64,000 bases of DNA from Stomorhina lunata (GCA_933228675.1 OW121743.1:66996749-67060748), one strand, 5' to 3'. Positions 11,041 to 24,700 are shown, counted from the stretch's first letter. Notes: generated from the letters alone by a model not told the origin. Numbers and translations: made by a program.

Positions 11041-12370
11041 TTAGAATTTATTTCTGTTTTGAAAAATATTTACAATATTTACAAAAATATTCCTAATGTT
11101 TACAAAAATATTAGTATCGTGGCAACAATGTTCGAGATTATATTTCTTTGTTCTCTCGGACCATGTATTTTGTTGCTATAAATTGGATTTTAATTTGTTT
11201 TTTTTTTGCCTATTTTGTTTTTGTCTTTTCTTTAACAAAGCGGCACTAACTCTGTTAACATAAAAATTCCAACTGAATGATTTGAGTACTCATTTTCACG
11301 AGTTTTATTAATGATCGTGATATTTACGAAAATTAAAAAAGTTCATTGGCTTCTGGTGGTATGGACTGCCTACTCCTGCTTATAAGTATTTTTAATCATA
11401 ATGAATCCTTTAATAAATACAACTTCTTTGATATTCATGGCTAATTCCATATTTCATTTTAATGATTTTCTTTGACTTCCATTAAAATTCCTATTTTTAT
11501 TGCATTAACCTTAGGCTTTTCTTCAGTTATTTTAAAATTAACCTTTTCTAACGATTTTAAAACAAGTTTTAAAACATTTTCGCATTAAAATTCCTTTTAT
11601 CATTGCGATTGTTTGACCTCGTAAGTTTATGACCGACTATGGTTTTTTTATCTACTAAAAAGTATAGAAAACATTTTTCCATTAGCCCTTGAACTTTTAA
11701 ATGGATTTATATGATTTTGCCATATCAATATCTCTTTAGAGTATTTTTGATCTATTGAATTTTATGCCGGTATTTTGCGTCATTTGGAAAACAAAAAAAA
11801 AAAAAAAGAAAAACTCTCATACAAAAGTAGTAAAATTTTCTATAGTTTATTGTAAAACATTTCGACGAATACAATTTTACAAAATTTCCTAAAGATGAAA
11901 GTGAGTGCAATGAATTTTTTGTTGTTTTTTTTACGAATTTCTCTATGAAGGTTTTTCCTCTGTTGGATTCGAACAAGGGCCATTGGGTTCTCTTTTTGTA
12001 GTAAAATGTATTTATTTTTGATGTATGGATGGAACTTATCTAGCCATGGAGCGGTGGAGTTTGAAACCATTATACCCGTATTGACGCATATGAATATTAT
12101 ATTTATTTACATTTAGTTTACATGTTATTTACATGTAAATATGTAAACACATACCTGTATCTATAATACGTTTTCGTGATTGTTTATATTGGAATTTCGT
12201 TTACAATTTACAATCTTTTTGTTTCAGTTTTGACTTGTGGATTTTGTTAGCTTTTACTTTAGCGGAATTAATGCAAAATATTTGTTGTTGATTGCAAGTA
12301 ATCAGGTTGATAAATCTTCCCGGTTTGCAGATTACACTGGTCAACACGATAAATTACAACACCCAAGATT
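11041..12370. other. Unique AT-rich non-coding stretch
   Basis: No gene recognised. It contains a dispersed-repeat copy (11301-11361), ATTTACA-rich DNA near 12105-12150 and a tRNA-like B-box match on the minus strand at 11965-11974 (GTTCGAATCC) without a convincing A-box at normal spacing. Two overlapping minus-strand open frames of about 75 codons show no domain. Confidence 0.6.
11301..11361 (+). repeat. Dispersed repeat, copy 1
   Basis: The stretch around TTAATGATCGTGATATTTA, ending GGCTTCTGGTGGTA, matches the reverse complement of 30902-30960 over roughly 58 bp at about 80 percent or better by eye. It is probably a fragment of an interspersed element. Confidence 0.55.
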
Positions 12371-12790
12371 AATTTTCTATAAAAATGTTTGCATACAAAA
12401 TTTTTTTTATAAAAATTTGTCTATATGACAAAAAATTTTCTATAAAAAATGTTTCTATAAAAATGTTTCTATAAAGTTTTTTCTATAAAAAGTTTTTTTT
12501 TATAATAAATTTTTCTTTGAAAAACTTTATTACAAAAATTTGTTTATAAAAAAATTTTGTATAAAAAATATCCTATAAAAAATTTTCAATACAAAATTTT
12601 TCTATAAAAAACATTATTACAAAAAATATTTCTAAAAGAAATTTTCTATAAAAAATTTTCTTAAAAAATGTTTCTATAAAAAACTTTATTATAAAAAATT
12701 TTCTATAAAAAATTGTTCTTTCAAAATTTTTCTATAAAAAATTTTCTATCAAAAACTTTATTATAAAAAATTTTCTATAAAAAATGTTTC
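12371..12790 (+). repeat. CTATAAAAA half-unit array, left of the foldback element
   Basis: Irregular 14-30 bp units of TTTTCTATAAAAAA mixed with TTATTATAAAAA. The palindrome core has lost its G (CTATAA rather than CTATAG). The same array type resumes on the other side of the foldback element, as if the element had inserted into it or the array had grown around it. Confidence 0.85.
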
Positions 12791-13379
12791 TTCAAAAAGA
12801 AGTGTATTTGCATTTGATCCCAAACCTGTTACATTTTTTTATTAATGTAACAGATCAATTTATTGATAAAAAACCAAAAAATGTTTGCGGAGAACCAAAT
12901 TCCTCGACGCGTTTCGATGGTTGGTTAAGCCATCTCTTCAGGAGGATTATCCCCAATTTAGACAGATCGAAAACCTCGCATTATTACTAAATTTACAAAC
13001 ATAACTATTAAGAATTATGTTCATAAACCAAAAAAGTGAAGGTAGATGAAAACTGAAAAATGTTTGTTTTTGTTCAGTCGATAATCTACGCTTTTACTTT
13101 TGGTTTATGAACATAATTCTTAATAGTTATGTTTGTAAATTTAGTAATAATGCGAGGTTTTCGATCTGTCTAAATTGGGGATAATCCTCCTGAAGAGATG
13201 GCTTAACCAACCATCGAAACGCGTCGAGGAATTTGGTTTCTCCGCAAACATTTTTTTGGCTTTTTATCAATAAATTGATCTGTTACATTAATAAATAAAT
13301 GTAACAGGTTTGGGATCAAATGCAAATACACTTCTTTTTGAATAATATTTACATCCCGACTAATTTGTTATTTTTTGAA
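12791..13379. mobile_element. Foldback element, most complete copy
   Basis: Left arm about 12791-13033 and right arm about 13098-13342 are near-perfect reverse complements with a 64-bp centre (GTGAAGGTAGATG to AATCTACG). The right side extends a further 37 bp to CTAATTTGTTATTTTTTGA; the matching left terminus is missing here but present at 9683. Each arm includes the nested CTGTTACATT hairpin. Few arm mismatches suggest recent arm homogenisation or a young insertion. No open frame resembling a transposase. Confidence 0.9.
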
Positions 13380-16300
13380 AAAATGTTTCTATAAAAAATT
13401 TTCTGCTTTATATTTTTCTTCAAAAATTTTTTCTTATAAAAATTTTTCTATAAAAATTAAAAAAAAAATGTTTCAATGAATATTTTCTTAAAAAAATACT
13501 CCATAAAAACTATTTAAATTTTTTAATTTGATATACAAATTCTTTTTTAAAAAATTTTTTCTATAAAAGTATATTATTAAAATTTTTTTAAAAAAATTTT
13601 TCTATAAAAATTTTTTTATAAAAATATTCTATAAAAATTTTTCTAGAAAAAATTTTCTATTACAAATTTTCTCTCAAAAAATTTTTCTAGAAAAAACTTT
13701 CTATCTAAAATTAATGTGTAAAAAGTTTTTCTATAAAAAATTTTCTATAAAAATATTCTATTAAAATTTTTCTATAAAAAATTTTCTGTTACAAATTTTC
13801 TCTCAAAAAATGTTTCTATAAAAAATTTTTTATCTAAAATTTATGAGTAAAAAATTTTTCTATAAAAATTTTCTATAAAAAATTTTTCTATAAAAAATGT
13901 TTCTAGAAAAAATTTTCTAAAAAAATTTTTCTAAAAAAAACTTTTCTATAAAAAAAAAATCTGTTACAAATTTTCTCTCAAAAAATGTTTCTATAAAAAA
14001 CGCTTCTATAAAAAATTTTCTAGCTAAAATTTATGTTTAAAAAGTTTTTCTATAAAAAATTTCTATAAAAAATTTTTCTATACAAATTTTCCATAAAAAA
14101 TTTTTCTATTAAAAATTGTTCTATAAAAATTTTTTTCTGTAAAAAGTTTTCTTTAAAAAATTTTACTATTAAACATTTTTTTTTTAAATTTCTATAAAAA
14201 ATGTTTCTAGAAAAAATTTTCTATAAAAAAAAATTTCTGTTACAAATTTTCTCTCAAAAAATGTTTCTATAAAAAATGCTTCTATAAAAAATGTTCTATC
14301 TAAAATTTATATTTAAAAAATTTTTCTATCAAAATTTTCTATAAAAAATTTTTCTATAAAAATTTTTCTATAGAAATTTTCTATAAAAAATTGTTCTGTA
14401 AAAAATTTTCTTTAAAAAAAACTTTACTATTAAAAATTTTTTTGTAACAAAAATAAAAAATTTTTCTATAAAAAATTTTCCTTAAAAAATTTTCTTCAGA
14501 AAATTTTTCTGTAAAAAATGTTTCTATAAAAAATTATATTTAAAAAATTTTCTACAAAAAATGTTCTATAAAAGATTTTTCTATTAAAATTTTCTTTAAG
14601 AAATTTTCTATAAAAAATTTTCTACAAAAAAATTTCTATAAAAGATTTTTCTATTAAAAATTTTCTATAAAAATTTTTTTTTGGAAAAATGTTTCTATAA
14701 AAAATTTTATTAAAAATGTTTTTTTTTTAATATAAAAAATTTGTTTAAAAGATTTTTCTATTAAAAATTTTCTATAAAAATTTTTTTAAAAAATTTTTTT
14801 AAAAAAAATTTTTATATAATAATTTTCTATAAAAATTGTTTTTAAAAAATTTTTCTATAAAAAAATTTTCTTTAAAAAATTTTCTTTAAAAAATTATCTA
14901 TAAAAAATTTTTCTATTAAAAAATTTTATTAAAAACATTTTTCTATAAAAAAATGTTTCTAAAGAAATTTTTCTTAAAAAAATTTTCTTTAAAAAATTAT
15001 CTATAAAAAATTTTTCTATTAAAAATTTTCTTAAAAATTTTTCGATAAAAAAATTTTTCTATAACAAATTTTTCAATAAAAATTTTCTATAAAAATTTTT
15101 GCATAAAAATTTTTTCTATAAAAATTTTTACTATTAAAATTTTTTTTGTAAAAAAATTTTGATAAAAAATGTTTCTAGAAAAAATTTTCTTAAAAAATTT
15201 TTCTATAAAAAATTTTCTTTAAAAAATTTTCTTTAGAAAATTTTATTTAAAAAGTTGTCTATAAAAAATTTCCTACAAAAAATGTTCTATAAAAGATTTT
15301 TCTATTAAAAATTTTCTATAAATTTTTTTTTTGGAAAAAAATGTTTCTATAAAAAAAAATTTTATTAAAAATGTTTTTTTTTTTTTTTAATATAAAAAAT
15401 TTGTATAAAAGATTTTTCTATTAAAAATTTTATATAAACAATTTTTTTAAAGAACTTTTCTTAAAAAAATTTTTATATAATAATTTTCTATAAAAATTTT
15501 TTATAAAAAATTTTTCTATAAAAAATTTTTCTATAAAACATTTGTCTATAAAAAAATTTTATATAAAACATTTTTCTATAAAAAAATGTTTATAAAAAAA
15601 TTTTTCTTTAAAAAATTATCTATAAAAAATGTTTCTATTAAAAAAATTTTTCTATAAAAAAAATTTTCTATTCAAATTTTTTTAGAAAAAAATTTTTCTA
15701 TAAAAATTTTCTATAAAAAATTTTTCGATAAAAAATTTTCTATAAAAAATTTTCTATCATAATTTTTTTATAAACAATTTTCTGTAAAAAAAATTCTTCT
15801 ATAAAAAATTTTCTATCAAAATTATTCTCTAAATAATTTTTTATAAAGAATTTTCTATGAAAAATTTTTTTATAAAAAGTTTTCTATAAAAATTTTTCTA
15901 CTTAAACTTTTCTATAAAAAATTCTTTTATAAACAATTTTTCTATAAAAAATTTTTCTATAAAAAATTTTTCTATAAAAAATTTTTCTATAATAATAATT
16001 TCTATAAGAAATTTTATTAAAAGTGTTTTTTTTTTTAACATAAAAAATTTGTATAAAAGATTTTTCTATTAAAAATTTTATATAAACCATTTTTTTAAAG
16101 AACTTTTCTTAAAAAAATTTTTATATAATAATTTTCTATAAAAATTTTTTATAAAAAATTTTTCTATAAAAAATTTTTCTATAAAAATATTTTATATAAA
16201 ACATTTTTCTTTAAAAAAATGTTTATAAAAAAATTTTTCTTTAAAAAATTATCTATAAAAAATATTGCTATAAAAAAAATTTTCTATTCAAATTTTTTTA

Positions 16301-17055
16301 GTAAAAAAATTTTTCTATAACAAATTTTTCTATAACAAATTTTTCTATAAAAATTTTCTATAAAAAATTTTTCGATAAAAAATTTTCTATCAAAATTTTT
16401 CTATAAAAAATTTTCTATCAAAATTTTTTTATAAAAAATTTTCTATCAAAATTTTTTTATAAACAGTTTTCTGTTAAAAAAAAATCTTCTATAAAAAATT
16501 TTTCTATAAAAAATTTTCTATCAAAATTTTTCTATAAACAATTTTCTATAAAGAGTTTTCTATGAAAAATTTTTTTATAAAAAGTTTTCCAAAAAAATTT
16601 TTCTACTTAAACTTTTCTATAAAAAATTCTTCTATAAAAAATTTTTCTATAAAAAATATTTCTATAAAAAATTCTTCTATAAAAAATTTTTCTATAAAAA
16701 ATTTTTCTATAAAAAATTTTTCTATAAAAAATTTTTCTATAAAAAATTTTTCTATAAAAAATTTTTCTATAAAAAATTTTTCTATAAAAAATTTTTCTAT
16801 AAAAAATTTTTCTATAAAAAATTTTTCTATTAAAAATTTTTCTATAAAAAATTTTTCTATTAAAAATTTTTCTATAAAAAATTTTCTATAAAAAATTTTT
16901 TGTATAAAAAATTTTTGTATAAAAATTTTTTAATAAAAAATTTTTCTATAAAAATTTTTTTCGAGAAAAATTTTTTCTAGAAAAATTTTCTAGAAAAATT
17001 TTTTCTGTAAAATATTTTCTATAAAAAGTGTTTCTATAATTTTTTTATAAGTATA
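13380..17055 (+). repeat. 14-15 bp CTATAAAAA array, 3.7 kb
   Basis: Short units of TTTTTCTATAAAAAA. The 16620-16880 stretch is nearly pure 15-bp repeat (about 17 copies), which produces an open frame reading the pentapeptide SIKNF over and over; it is not a gene. Elsewhere lengths vary (14-16 bp, plus TTAAAA and TTCTTTAAA variants). A block with a long poly-T and TATAAAAAATTTGTATAAAAG recurs at about 15366-15650 and 16017-16290, with a weaker relative near 14700. Confidence 0.9.
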
Positions 17056-17064
17056 AAAAAGAAA

Positions 17065-17290
17065 CATTATTCGCATTTGATCCCAATCCGTTAAATTTAT
17101 TTATTAATGTATTAGACAATTTATTAATAAAAGCCAACAAATATTTTTGGGGACAACCAATTCCTCGACGCGTTTCGATGATTGGTTAGGCCATCTCTTC
17201 ATTAGGAGTATTCCTACTTTTAGACAGACTGAAAATCTTTCATTATTACCAATTTTAAAAACACAATCATTACGAATTATGTTTGTAATT
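17065..17290 (+). mobile_element. Foldback element, old solo left arm
   Basis: Clearly related to the 12.8 kb left arm (GCATTTGATCCCAA, TTCCTCGACGCGTTTCGATG, GGTTAGGCCATCTCTTCA, TTTAGACAGACTGAAAA) but with many substitutions. No right arm follows. It sits at the right boundary of the CTATAAAAA array. Confidence 0.8.
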
Positions 17291-18740
17291 TTCTATAAAA
17301 AATTTCAATAAAGGGTAAATCGAAGAGCCATTTGCCCATTGTCGATATAAGTATACCAAAAAAATTCAAATTTTCATTTTAGCCTTAAACTAGAAACAAT
17401 TCAATATCATCAATTTTTTAATACCGACTTTAAAGCCAATTGGCAGTTACTTCAGGAACAAAATGGAAATTAAAAAAAAAACTTTTAATTTCTATTTGAT
17501 CGTGTCTATCATAATTTATTACATTTTATTGAATATTTTATGGCATTTTTTTCGAATTTACTGACTTAATAATATTCCCTCACATTTTTTTAATTTATTA
17601 CAAAAAATTGCTCAATGTTATTTGATTTTACGATTTCAAGAATTGACAATACGTTTTATGCGTCCTCTGTCCTTAACATTCGGGGAGGAATGTAAAATTA
17701 ACCGGGTACTACGTGAGTATTTAAAAAAAGTGAAACTGGCAGTATTTTCTAACACCCAGTCCGTTAATATAATAGAAATTACAAAAATAATAAATAAATG
17801 ATGATGCATTTTTTTGATTACTAGTTTATTTGATTTGTTTAGGCTTTTAGGAAAAAATTTGTTTTTTTATTAAGGGTACTCAAGTGAGTACTTTAGAGAC
17901 TTGCAAAAGAGCAAATTTGCAAAGAATGCAAAATTGTGGAAATGAAAATGACTCAAAAGTTATAGTTTTCGAATATCAATCGTGTTCGAAGTTTAAGTAA
18001 TTTCCTTTTTTACGCTTTAAATATTGTTGCTGTGAATACCCTTATTGTTTATATCCAGCAAATAACTGGAGATCAATCGCAAATGTTTGTAATTTCAATT
18101 TTTATATGATATGACATGAATGTATGAGCATTGCTCATGCATTTCTGATATGTCTACACAAAAATATGTTTATTCACTTGATTTATGCAATCGCAATCTC
18201 AATTATAATTGATTTTCATTTATTTTTCTTAATATTTTTTTATTTTCAAATAATTTCAATTTCTGCGTGTTTTGTAAACTTAAGATTTAAACATTTAATC
18301 TGGAGTTAAGTTTCAAGTTTCAAATTCAGTTGCTGGCAATTTTTGGGGTTTGGTCGTGTCAATTATGAAAACAATTTTGTTATAATTCGAGATAATACCA
18401 ATATAATGAACATGTCAGTATGTCTGACCGCTTAACAATAATCGAGATGAAGTGTTAATTGTTTAAATGAGAGAAAAACTGTTTTGCTGAAAAATATTAT
18501 TAAACTAATTCGAAAATATGTTAATTAAGTGAATGAAAAAAATATAGTATTACTTACTACTCGTATGTACTTTAGTTAATACGATTTAAATCAATTTAAA
18601 TAATCAAATATTTAGGTCAATGATTTTTTTGAAAAATACAATTTTTAGTAGCTCTATTTGTAAGCACTATTTATTAGACTATTTTCTAAAAACAGGTAAT
18701 GTGGTATATCTATTTATTTTAAGTTTTTTCCGAATAAAAT
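17291..18740. other. Unique AT-rich non-coding stretch
   Basis: No recognisable gene or element. GGGTACT followed by GTGAGTA-type words appears near 17704-17722 and 17875-17892, too short to call a repeat. The open frames at 18124-18309 and 18620-18823 are hydrophobic AT-rich translations without recognisable similarity. Confidence 0.65.
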
Positions 18741-20265
18741 ATAAAATTTTTTGTTATAAAAAAATTTTCTATAGAAAATTTTTTGTTATAAAAAATTTTT
18801 CTTTAGAAAATTTTTTGTTATAAAAAAATTTTCTATAGAAAATTTTTTGTTATAAAAAAATTTTCTATAGAAAATTTTTTTTCTATAGAAAATTTTTTTA
18901 TATCAAAAAATTTTCTATAGAAAATTTTTTTATATCAAAAAATTTTCTATAGAAAATTTTTTTATATCAAAAAATTTTCTATAGAAAATTTTTTGATATA
19001 AAAAAATTTTCTATAGAAAGTTTTTTTATAAAATTTTTCTTTAGAAAATTTTTTATTATAAAAAATTTTTCTTTAGAAAATTTTTTATTATAAAAATTTT
19101 TTCTTTAAAAAATTTTTTATTATAAAAAATTTTCCTTTAGAAAATTTTTTATTATAAAAAATTTTTTTTTAGAAATTTTTTGTTATAAAAAATTTTTCTT
19201 TAGAAAATTTTTTGTTATAAAAAATTTTTCTTTAGAAAATTTTTTGTTATAAAAAATTTTTCTTTAAAAAATTTTTTGTTATAAAAATTTTGTTTTTAGA
19301 AAATTTTTTGTTATAAAAAATTTTTCTTTAGAAAATTTTTTCTTATAAAAAATGTTTCTTTAGAAAATTTTTTGTTATAAAAAATTTTTCTTTAGAAAAT
19401 TTTTTGTTATAAAAAATTTTTCTTTAGAAAATTTTTTGTTATAAAAAATTTTCCTTTAGAAAATTTTTTGTTATAAAAAATTTTTCGTTAGAAAATTTTT
19501 TGTTATAAAAAATTTTTGTTTAGAAATTTTTTTGTTGTAAAAATTTTTTCTTTAGAAAATTTTTTATTATAAAAAAATATTGTTTTGAAAATTTTTTTGT
19601 CTTAACAATATTTTGTAATAAAAAATTTTTCTTTAAAAAATTTTTTGTTATAAAAGATTTTTCCATAGAATTTTTATAAAAAAATGTTTCCATAAAAAAT
19701 TTTTTGTTATAGATCATAAAAAATTGTTCATTATAGAAAAATTTTTCTGTAGAAAATATTTTGTTATAAATTTTCTAAAAAAAATTTTTTGTTATATAAA
19801 CATTTTTCTATACGAAATATTTTGTTATAAATTTTCTGTAGAAAATTTTATGTTATAAAATTTCTATAGATAATTTTTTGTTATAAATTTTCGACAGGAA
19901 TTATTTTGTTATTCTATAGAAAATTTGTTATTAAAAATTTTCTGAAGAAAATTATTTGTTATAGAAATTTTTCTTATCAAATTTTTTTCTATAGAAAAAT
20001 TCTGCGTTATAATATTGTTTTTAGCTTTTTGTCTCGTTTTTACAAAAAATTTTTTGTCACAAAATTTTTTCTGTTATAAAAATTTTTCTAAAGAAAATGT
20101 GTTGTTATAACAATTTTTCTATTAAAAATTTTTTGTTATAAAAACTTTTCAATATAAAATTTTTTGTTATAAAAATTATTCTATAGAAAATTTTTGGTTA
20201 TTCAAATTTTTCAATGAAAAATTTTTTGTTATACAATTTTTTCTATTGAAAATTTTCTTTTTTAA
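18741..20265 (+). repeat. 31-32 bp GTTATA-linker array
   Basis: Units: TTTTCTATAGAAAA then TTTTTTGTTATAAAAAA. Four or so units near 18890-18990 carry TTTATATCAAAAAA instead. From about 19020 the core changes to CTTTAG for many units at a 32-bp spacing, then the array decays to 20265. The linker corresponds to the reverse complement of the 35.8-38.2 kb family. Confidence 0.9.
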
Positions 20266-21744
20266 TTATTAGTAAAATCATAATTTATTCATAGTTTTAA
20301 TGTCATGTGATAAAAATTTTAGGTTTTAGCAATCCTTGATTTTTTATAATTTTTAAAAACTAGAAACTTGAAAAATACGGTACAAATAGCTCCGAATCTG
20401 TTAGAGATATTCAAAAATTGTCTTAAAATGACTTAAAGATAATTTTGTTTGCTCTTAGATGGTTTTCAACAAAATCGAACTTACCGTTACAAAAATATGA
20501 TAAAATCGGTGAACCTGCCTTTTCCAAAATATCAAGTTTTGTACAAAACAAATGTTTAATGTCAACCTGTTGAAAAAAATTTCCATCGTTTTTATAATCA
20601 TGGTCTTTGGATTATAAAAACGATGGAAATTTTTAAAAATAATAAAAATATTTTAATGATAAAACGCAAAGCAAAACGTAAAATTTTGTTTGCAAGTGTA
20701 GTTTATTGAATTGCTTCTTAAAAGATATAATGATTAATGCAATTCCTTTCGGAAAAAACGAAATTACTTTTTGAACAACCTTATAAATTTTGACTCTACA
20801 AATACTTTAAGTCTTATCTGCAAATATAAAAAGGTTTTAAATCACTAAAATTATTCTAATAAAATAACAATATTTATCTGTTATTTATACAGCTTTTTTA
20901 TAACATTTAATTTTGTTTTATTACTTAATTGCACAAACACACCCAAGAGAAGAGGCATGCCACATGCCTTTTTATTTTATTTCATTTAATTTATTTATAT
21001 TTTCTATTACTTCTGTGTGCATTTGTTAATCAACACCTTGTGCTTTGTCCAGAAAATAAAATTTTGTTAATTTTTGTTTAACAAAAACTTTTTTTTTATC
21101 TAATAAATAAAAATATTTTGAAAACCCAAAAACTAGTTATGATAAAAATAAGGACGGACAGTTAAACATTCCGACAGACATAAAAACAAACATTTAAACA
21201 GACAGACTGAGAATTGTTAAGGCGTGCTAACAGCTACAAGTTTAACTTAGACCTAACCACTATATTAATGTCATTTTTGGAGGTGCACTCACACCAATCA
21301 GTTCAGTTGAGTATCTAGATACATATTTTCTATGTTTAAATAATTCATTTTCAAAAATCGAAGTTTTTCTTTTAAACCAACTAAAATTTGTACTAAAATT
21401 ATTCCAAATCAAAAACATTTAATTCTCATCACGTTTTTCTATTTCATAGTCATTCGTTTGTGTTTTTGGTTTATTTTCGCCTCTATTGGCTAGAAAACAA
21501 AAAGAGTAAAGTCGATTTGTACTTTGTCCGTTAATGGATTAATTTCGTAAGTGTTTATTTAAGCGTTAGAGTGTAAAAATTGAGTGAATTTGTATTACAT
21601 GAACACGATTGTAGTTAACACAAAGGTGAGCATGCGCACGTTGACTTTAGGAGTTTAATTAGGAAACCATATTATTAACCGATTGCAATTAAAACAAAGT
21701 AAGATATAAGACTATGAAGATACATATAAGACTACATTTCATTT
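20266..21744. other. Unique AT-rich non-coding stretch with one strong hairpin
   Basis: Apart from the hairpin at 20575-20634 there is no identifiable feature. GGACGGACAG and CAGACAGACTGAG words near 21150-21215 resemble the GTCTGTCTG microsatellite scattered elsewhere in the window. Confidence 0.65.
20575..20634. repeat. Perfect 25-bp-arm hairpin
   Basis: The arm at 20575-20599 (containing TTTCCATCGTTTTTATAATC) is exactly complementary to 20610-20634 around a 10-nt loop, ATGGTCTTTG. It lies outside any tandem array. It could be a tiny foldback insertion or a hairpin-forming transcript segment. It has no U-rich tail context that would identify it further. Confidence 0.8.
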
Positions 21745-24700
21745 TTTTCCCGAAAATTTCCTATTTTTATAGGAAAATTTTTCAAAAATTTTCTATTTTT
21801 ATAGGAAATTTTTCAAAAATTTCCTATTTTTATAGGAAATTTTTCAAAAATTTCCTATTTTTATAGGAAATTTTTCAAAAATTTCCTATTTTTATAGGAA
21901 ATTTTTCAAAAATTTCCTATTTTTATAGGAAATTTTTCAAAAATTTCCTATTTTTATAGGAAATTTTTCAAAAATTTCCTATTTTTATAGGAAATTTTTC
22001 AAAAATTTCCTATTTTTATAGGAAATTTTTCAAAAATTTCCTATTTTTATAGGAAATTTTTCAAAAATTTCCTATTTTTATAGGAAATTTTTCAAAAATT
22101 TCCTATTTTTATAGGAAATTTTTCAAAAATTTCCTATTTTTATAGGAAATTTTTCAAAAATTTCCTATTTTTATAGGAAATTTTTCAAAAATTTCCTATT
22201 TTTATAGGAAATTTTTCAAAAATTTCCTATTTTTATAGGAAAATTTTCAAAAATTTCCTATTTTTATAGGAAATTTTTCAAAAATTTCCTATTTTTATAG
22301 GAAATTTTTCAAAAATTTCCTATTTTTATAGGAAATTTTTCAAAAATTTCCTATTTTTATAGGAAATTTTTCAAAAATTTCCTATTTTTATAGGAAATTT
22401 TTCAAAAATTTCCTATTTTTATAGGAAATTTTTCAAAAATTTCCTATTTTTATAGGAAATTTTTCAAAAATTTCCTATTTTTATAGGAAATTTTTCAAAA
22501 ATTTCCTATTTTTATAGGAAATTTTTCAAAAATTTCCTATTTTTATAGGAAATTTTTCAAAAATTTCCTATTTTTATAGGAAATTTTTCAAAAATTTCCT
22601 ATTTTTATAGGAAATTTTTCAAAAATTTCCTATTTTTATAGGAAATTTTTCAAAAATTTCCTATTTTTATAGGAAATTTTTCAAAAATTTCCTATTTTTA
22701 TAGGAAATTTTTCAAAAATTTCCTATTTTTATAGGAAATTTTTCAAAAATTTCCTATTTTTATAGGAAATTTTTCAAAAATTTCCTATTTTTATAGGAAA
22801 TTTTTCAAAAATTTCCTATTTTTATAGGAAATTTTTCAAAAATTTCCTATTTTTATAGGAAATTTTTCAAAAATTTCCTATTTTTATAGGAAATTTTTCA
22901 AAAATTTCCTACTTTTATAGGAAATTTTTCAAAAATTTCCTATTTTTATAGGAAATTTTTCAAAAATTTCCTATTTTTATAGGAAATTTTTCAAAAATTT
23001 CTTATTTTTATAGGAAATTTTTCAAAAACTTCCTATTTTTATAGGAAATTTTTCAAAAATTTCCTATTTTTATAGGAAATTTTTCAAAAATTTCCTATTT
23101 TTATAGGAAATTTTTCAAAAATTTCCTATTTTTATAGGAAATTTTTCAAAAATTTCCTATTTTTATAGGAAATTTTTCAAAAATTTTCTATTTTGATAGG
23201 AAATTTTTCAAAAATTTCCTATTTTTATAGGAAATTTTTCAAAAATTTCCTATTTTTATAGGAAATTTTTCAAAAATTTCCTATTTTTATAGGAAATTTT
23301 TCAAAAATTTCCTATTTTTATAGGAAATTTTTCAAAAATTTCCTATTTTTATAGGAAATTTTTCAAAAATTTCCTATTTTTATAGGAAATTTTTCAAAAA
23401 TTTCCTATTTATTTTTCAAAAATTTTTTTAGGAAATTTTTCAAAAATTTCCAATTTTTATAAGAAATTTTTCAAAAATTTCCTATTTTTATAGGAAATTT
23501 TTCAAAAATTTCCTATTTTTATAGGAAATTTTTAAAAAATTTCCTATTTTTATAGGAAATTTTTAAAAAATTTCCTATTTTTATAGGAAATTTTTCAAAA
23601 ATTTCCTATTTTTATAGGAAATTTTTCAAAAATTTCCTATTTTTATAGGAAATTTTTCAAAAATTTCCTATTTTTATAGGAAATTTTTCAAAAATTTCCT
23701 ATTTTTATAGGAAATTTTTCAAAAATTTCCTATTTTTATAGGAAATTTTTCAAAAATTTCCTATTTTTATAGGAAATTTTTCAAAAATTTCCTATTTTTA
23801 TAGGAAATTTTTCAAAAATTTCCTATTTTTATAGGAAATTTTTCAAAAATTTCCTATTTTTATAGGAAATTTTTCAAAAATTTCCTATTTTTATAGGAAA
23901 TTTTTCAAAAATTTCCTATTTTTATAGGAAATTTTTCAAAAATTTCCTATTTTTATAGGAAATTTTTCAAAAATTTCCTATTTTTATAGGAAATTTTTCA
24001 AAAATTTCCTATTTTTATAGGAAATTTTTCAAAAATTTCCTATTTTTATAGGAAATTTTTCAAAAATTTCCTATTTTTATAGGAAATTTTTCAAAAATTT
24101 CCTATTTTTATAGGAAATTTTTCAAAAATTTCCTATTTTTATAGGAAATTTTTCAAAAATTTCCTATTTTTATAGGAAATTTTTCAAAAATTTCCTATTT
24201 TTATAGGAAATTTTTCAAAAATTTACCATTTTTAAAGGAAATTTTTCAATAATTTCCTATTTTTATAGGAAATTTTTGAAAAATTTTTTTAGGAAATTTT
24301 TCAAAAATTTTTTTAGGAAATTTTTCAAAAATTTCCTATTTTTATAGGAAATTTTTCAAAAATTTCCCATTTTTATAGGAAATTTTTCAAAAATTTCCCA
24401 TTTTTATAGGAAATTTTTCAAAAATTTCCTATTTTTATAGGAAATTTTTCAAAAATTTCCTATTTTTATAGGAAATTTTTCAAAAATTTCCTATTTTTAT
24501 AGGAAATTTTTCAAAAATTTCCTATTTTTATGGGAAATTTTTCAAAAATTTCCTATTTTTATAGGAAATTTTTCAAAAATTTCCTATTTTTATAGGAAAT
24601 TTTTCAAAAATTTCCTATTTTTATAGGAAATTTTTCAAAATTTTCCTATTTTTATAGGAAATTTTTCAAAAATTTCCTATTTTTATAGGAAATTTTTCAA

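Noticed and set aside
11941..12070. tRNA gene on the minus strand
   Set aside because: Only the B-box-like GTTCGAATCC is present; the candidate A-box lies too far away and no cloverleaf stems pair.
16562..16891. 109-codon open frame made of a SIKNF pentapeptide repeat
   Set aside because: Direct translation of a pure 15-bp satellite; no promoter, unique domain or conserved ends.
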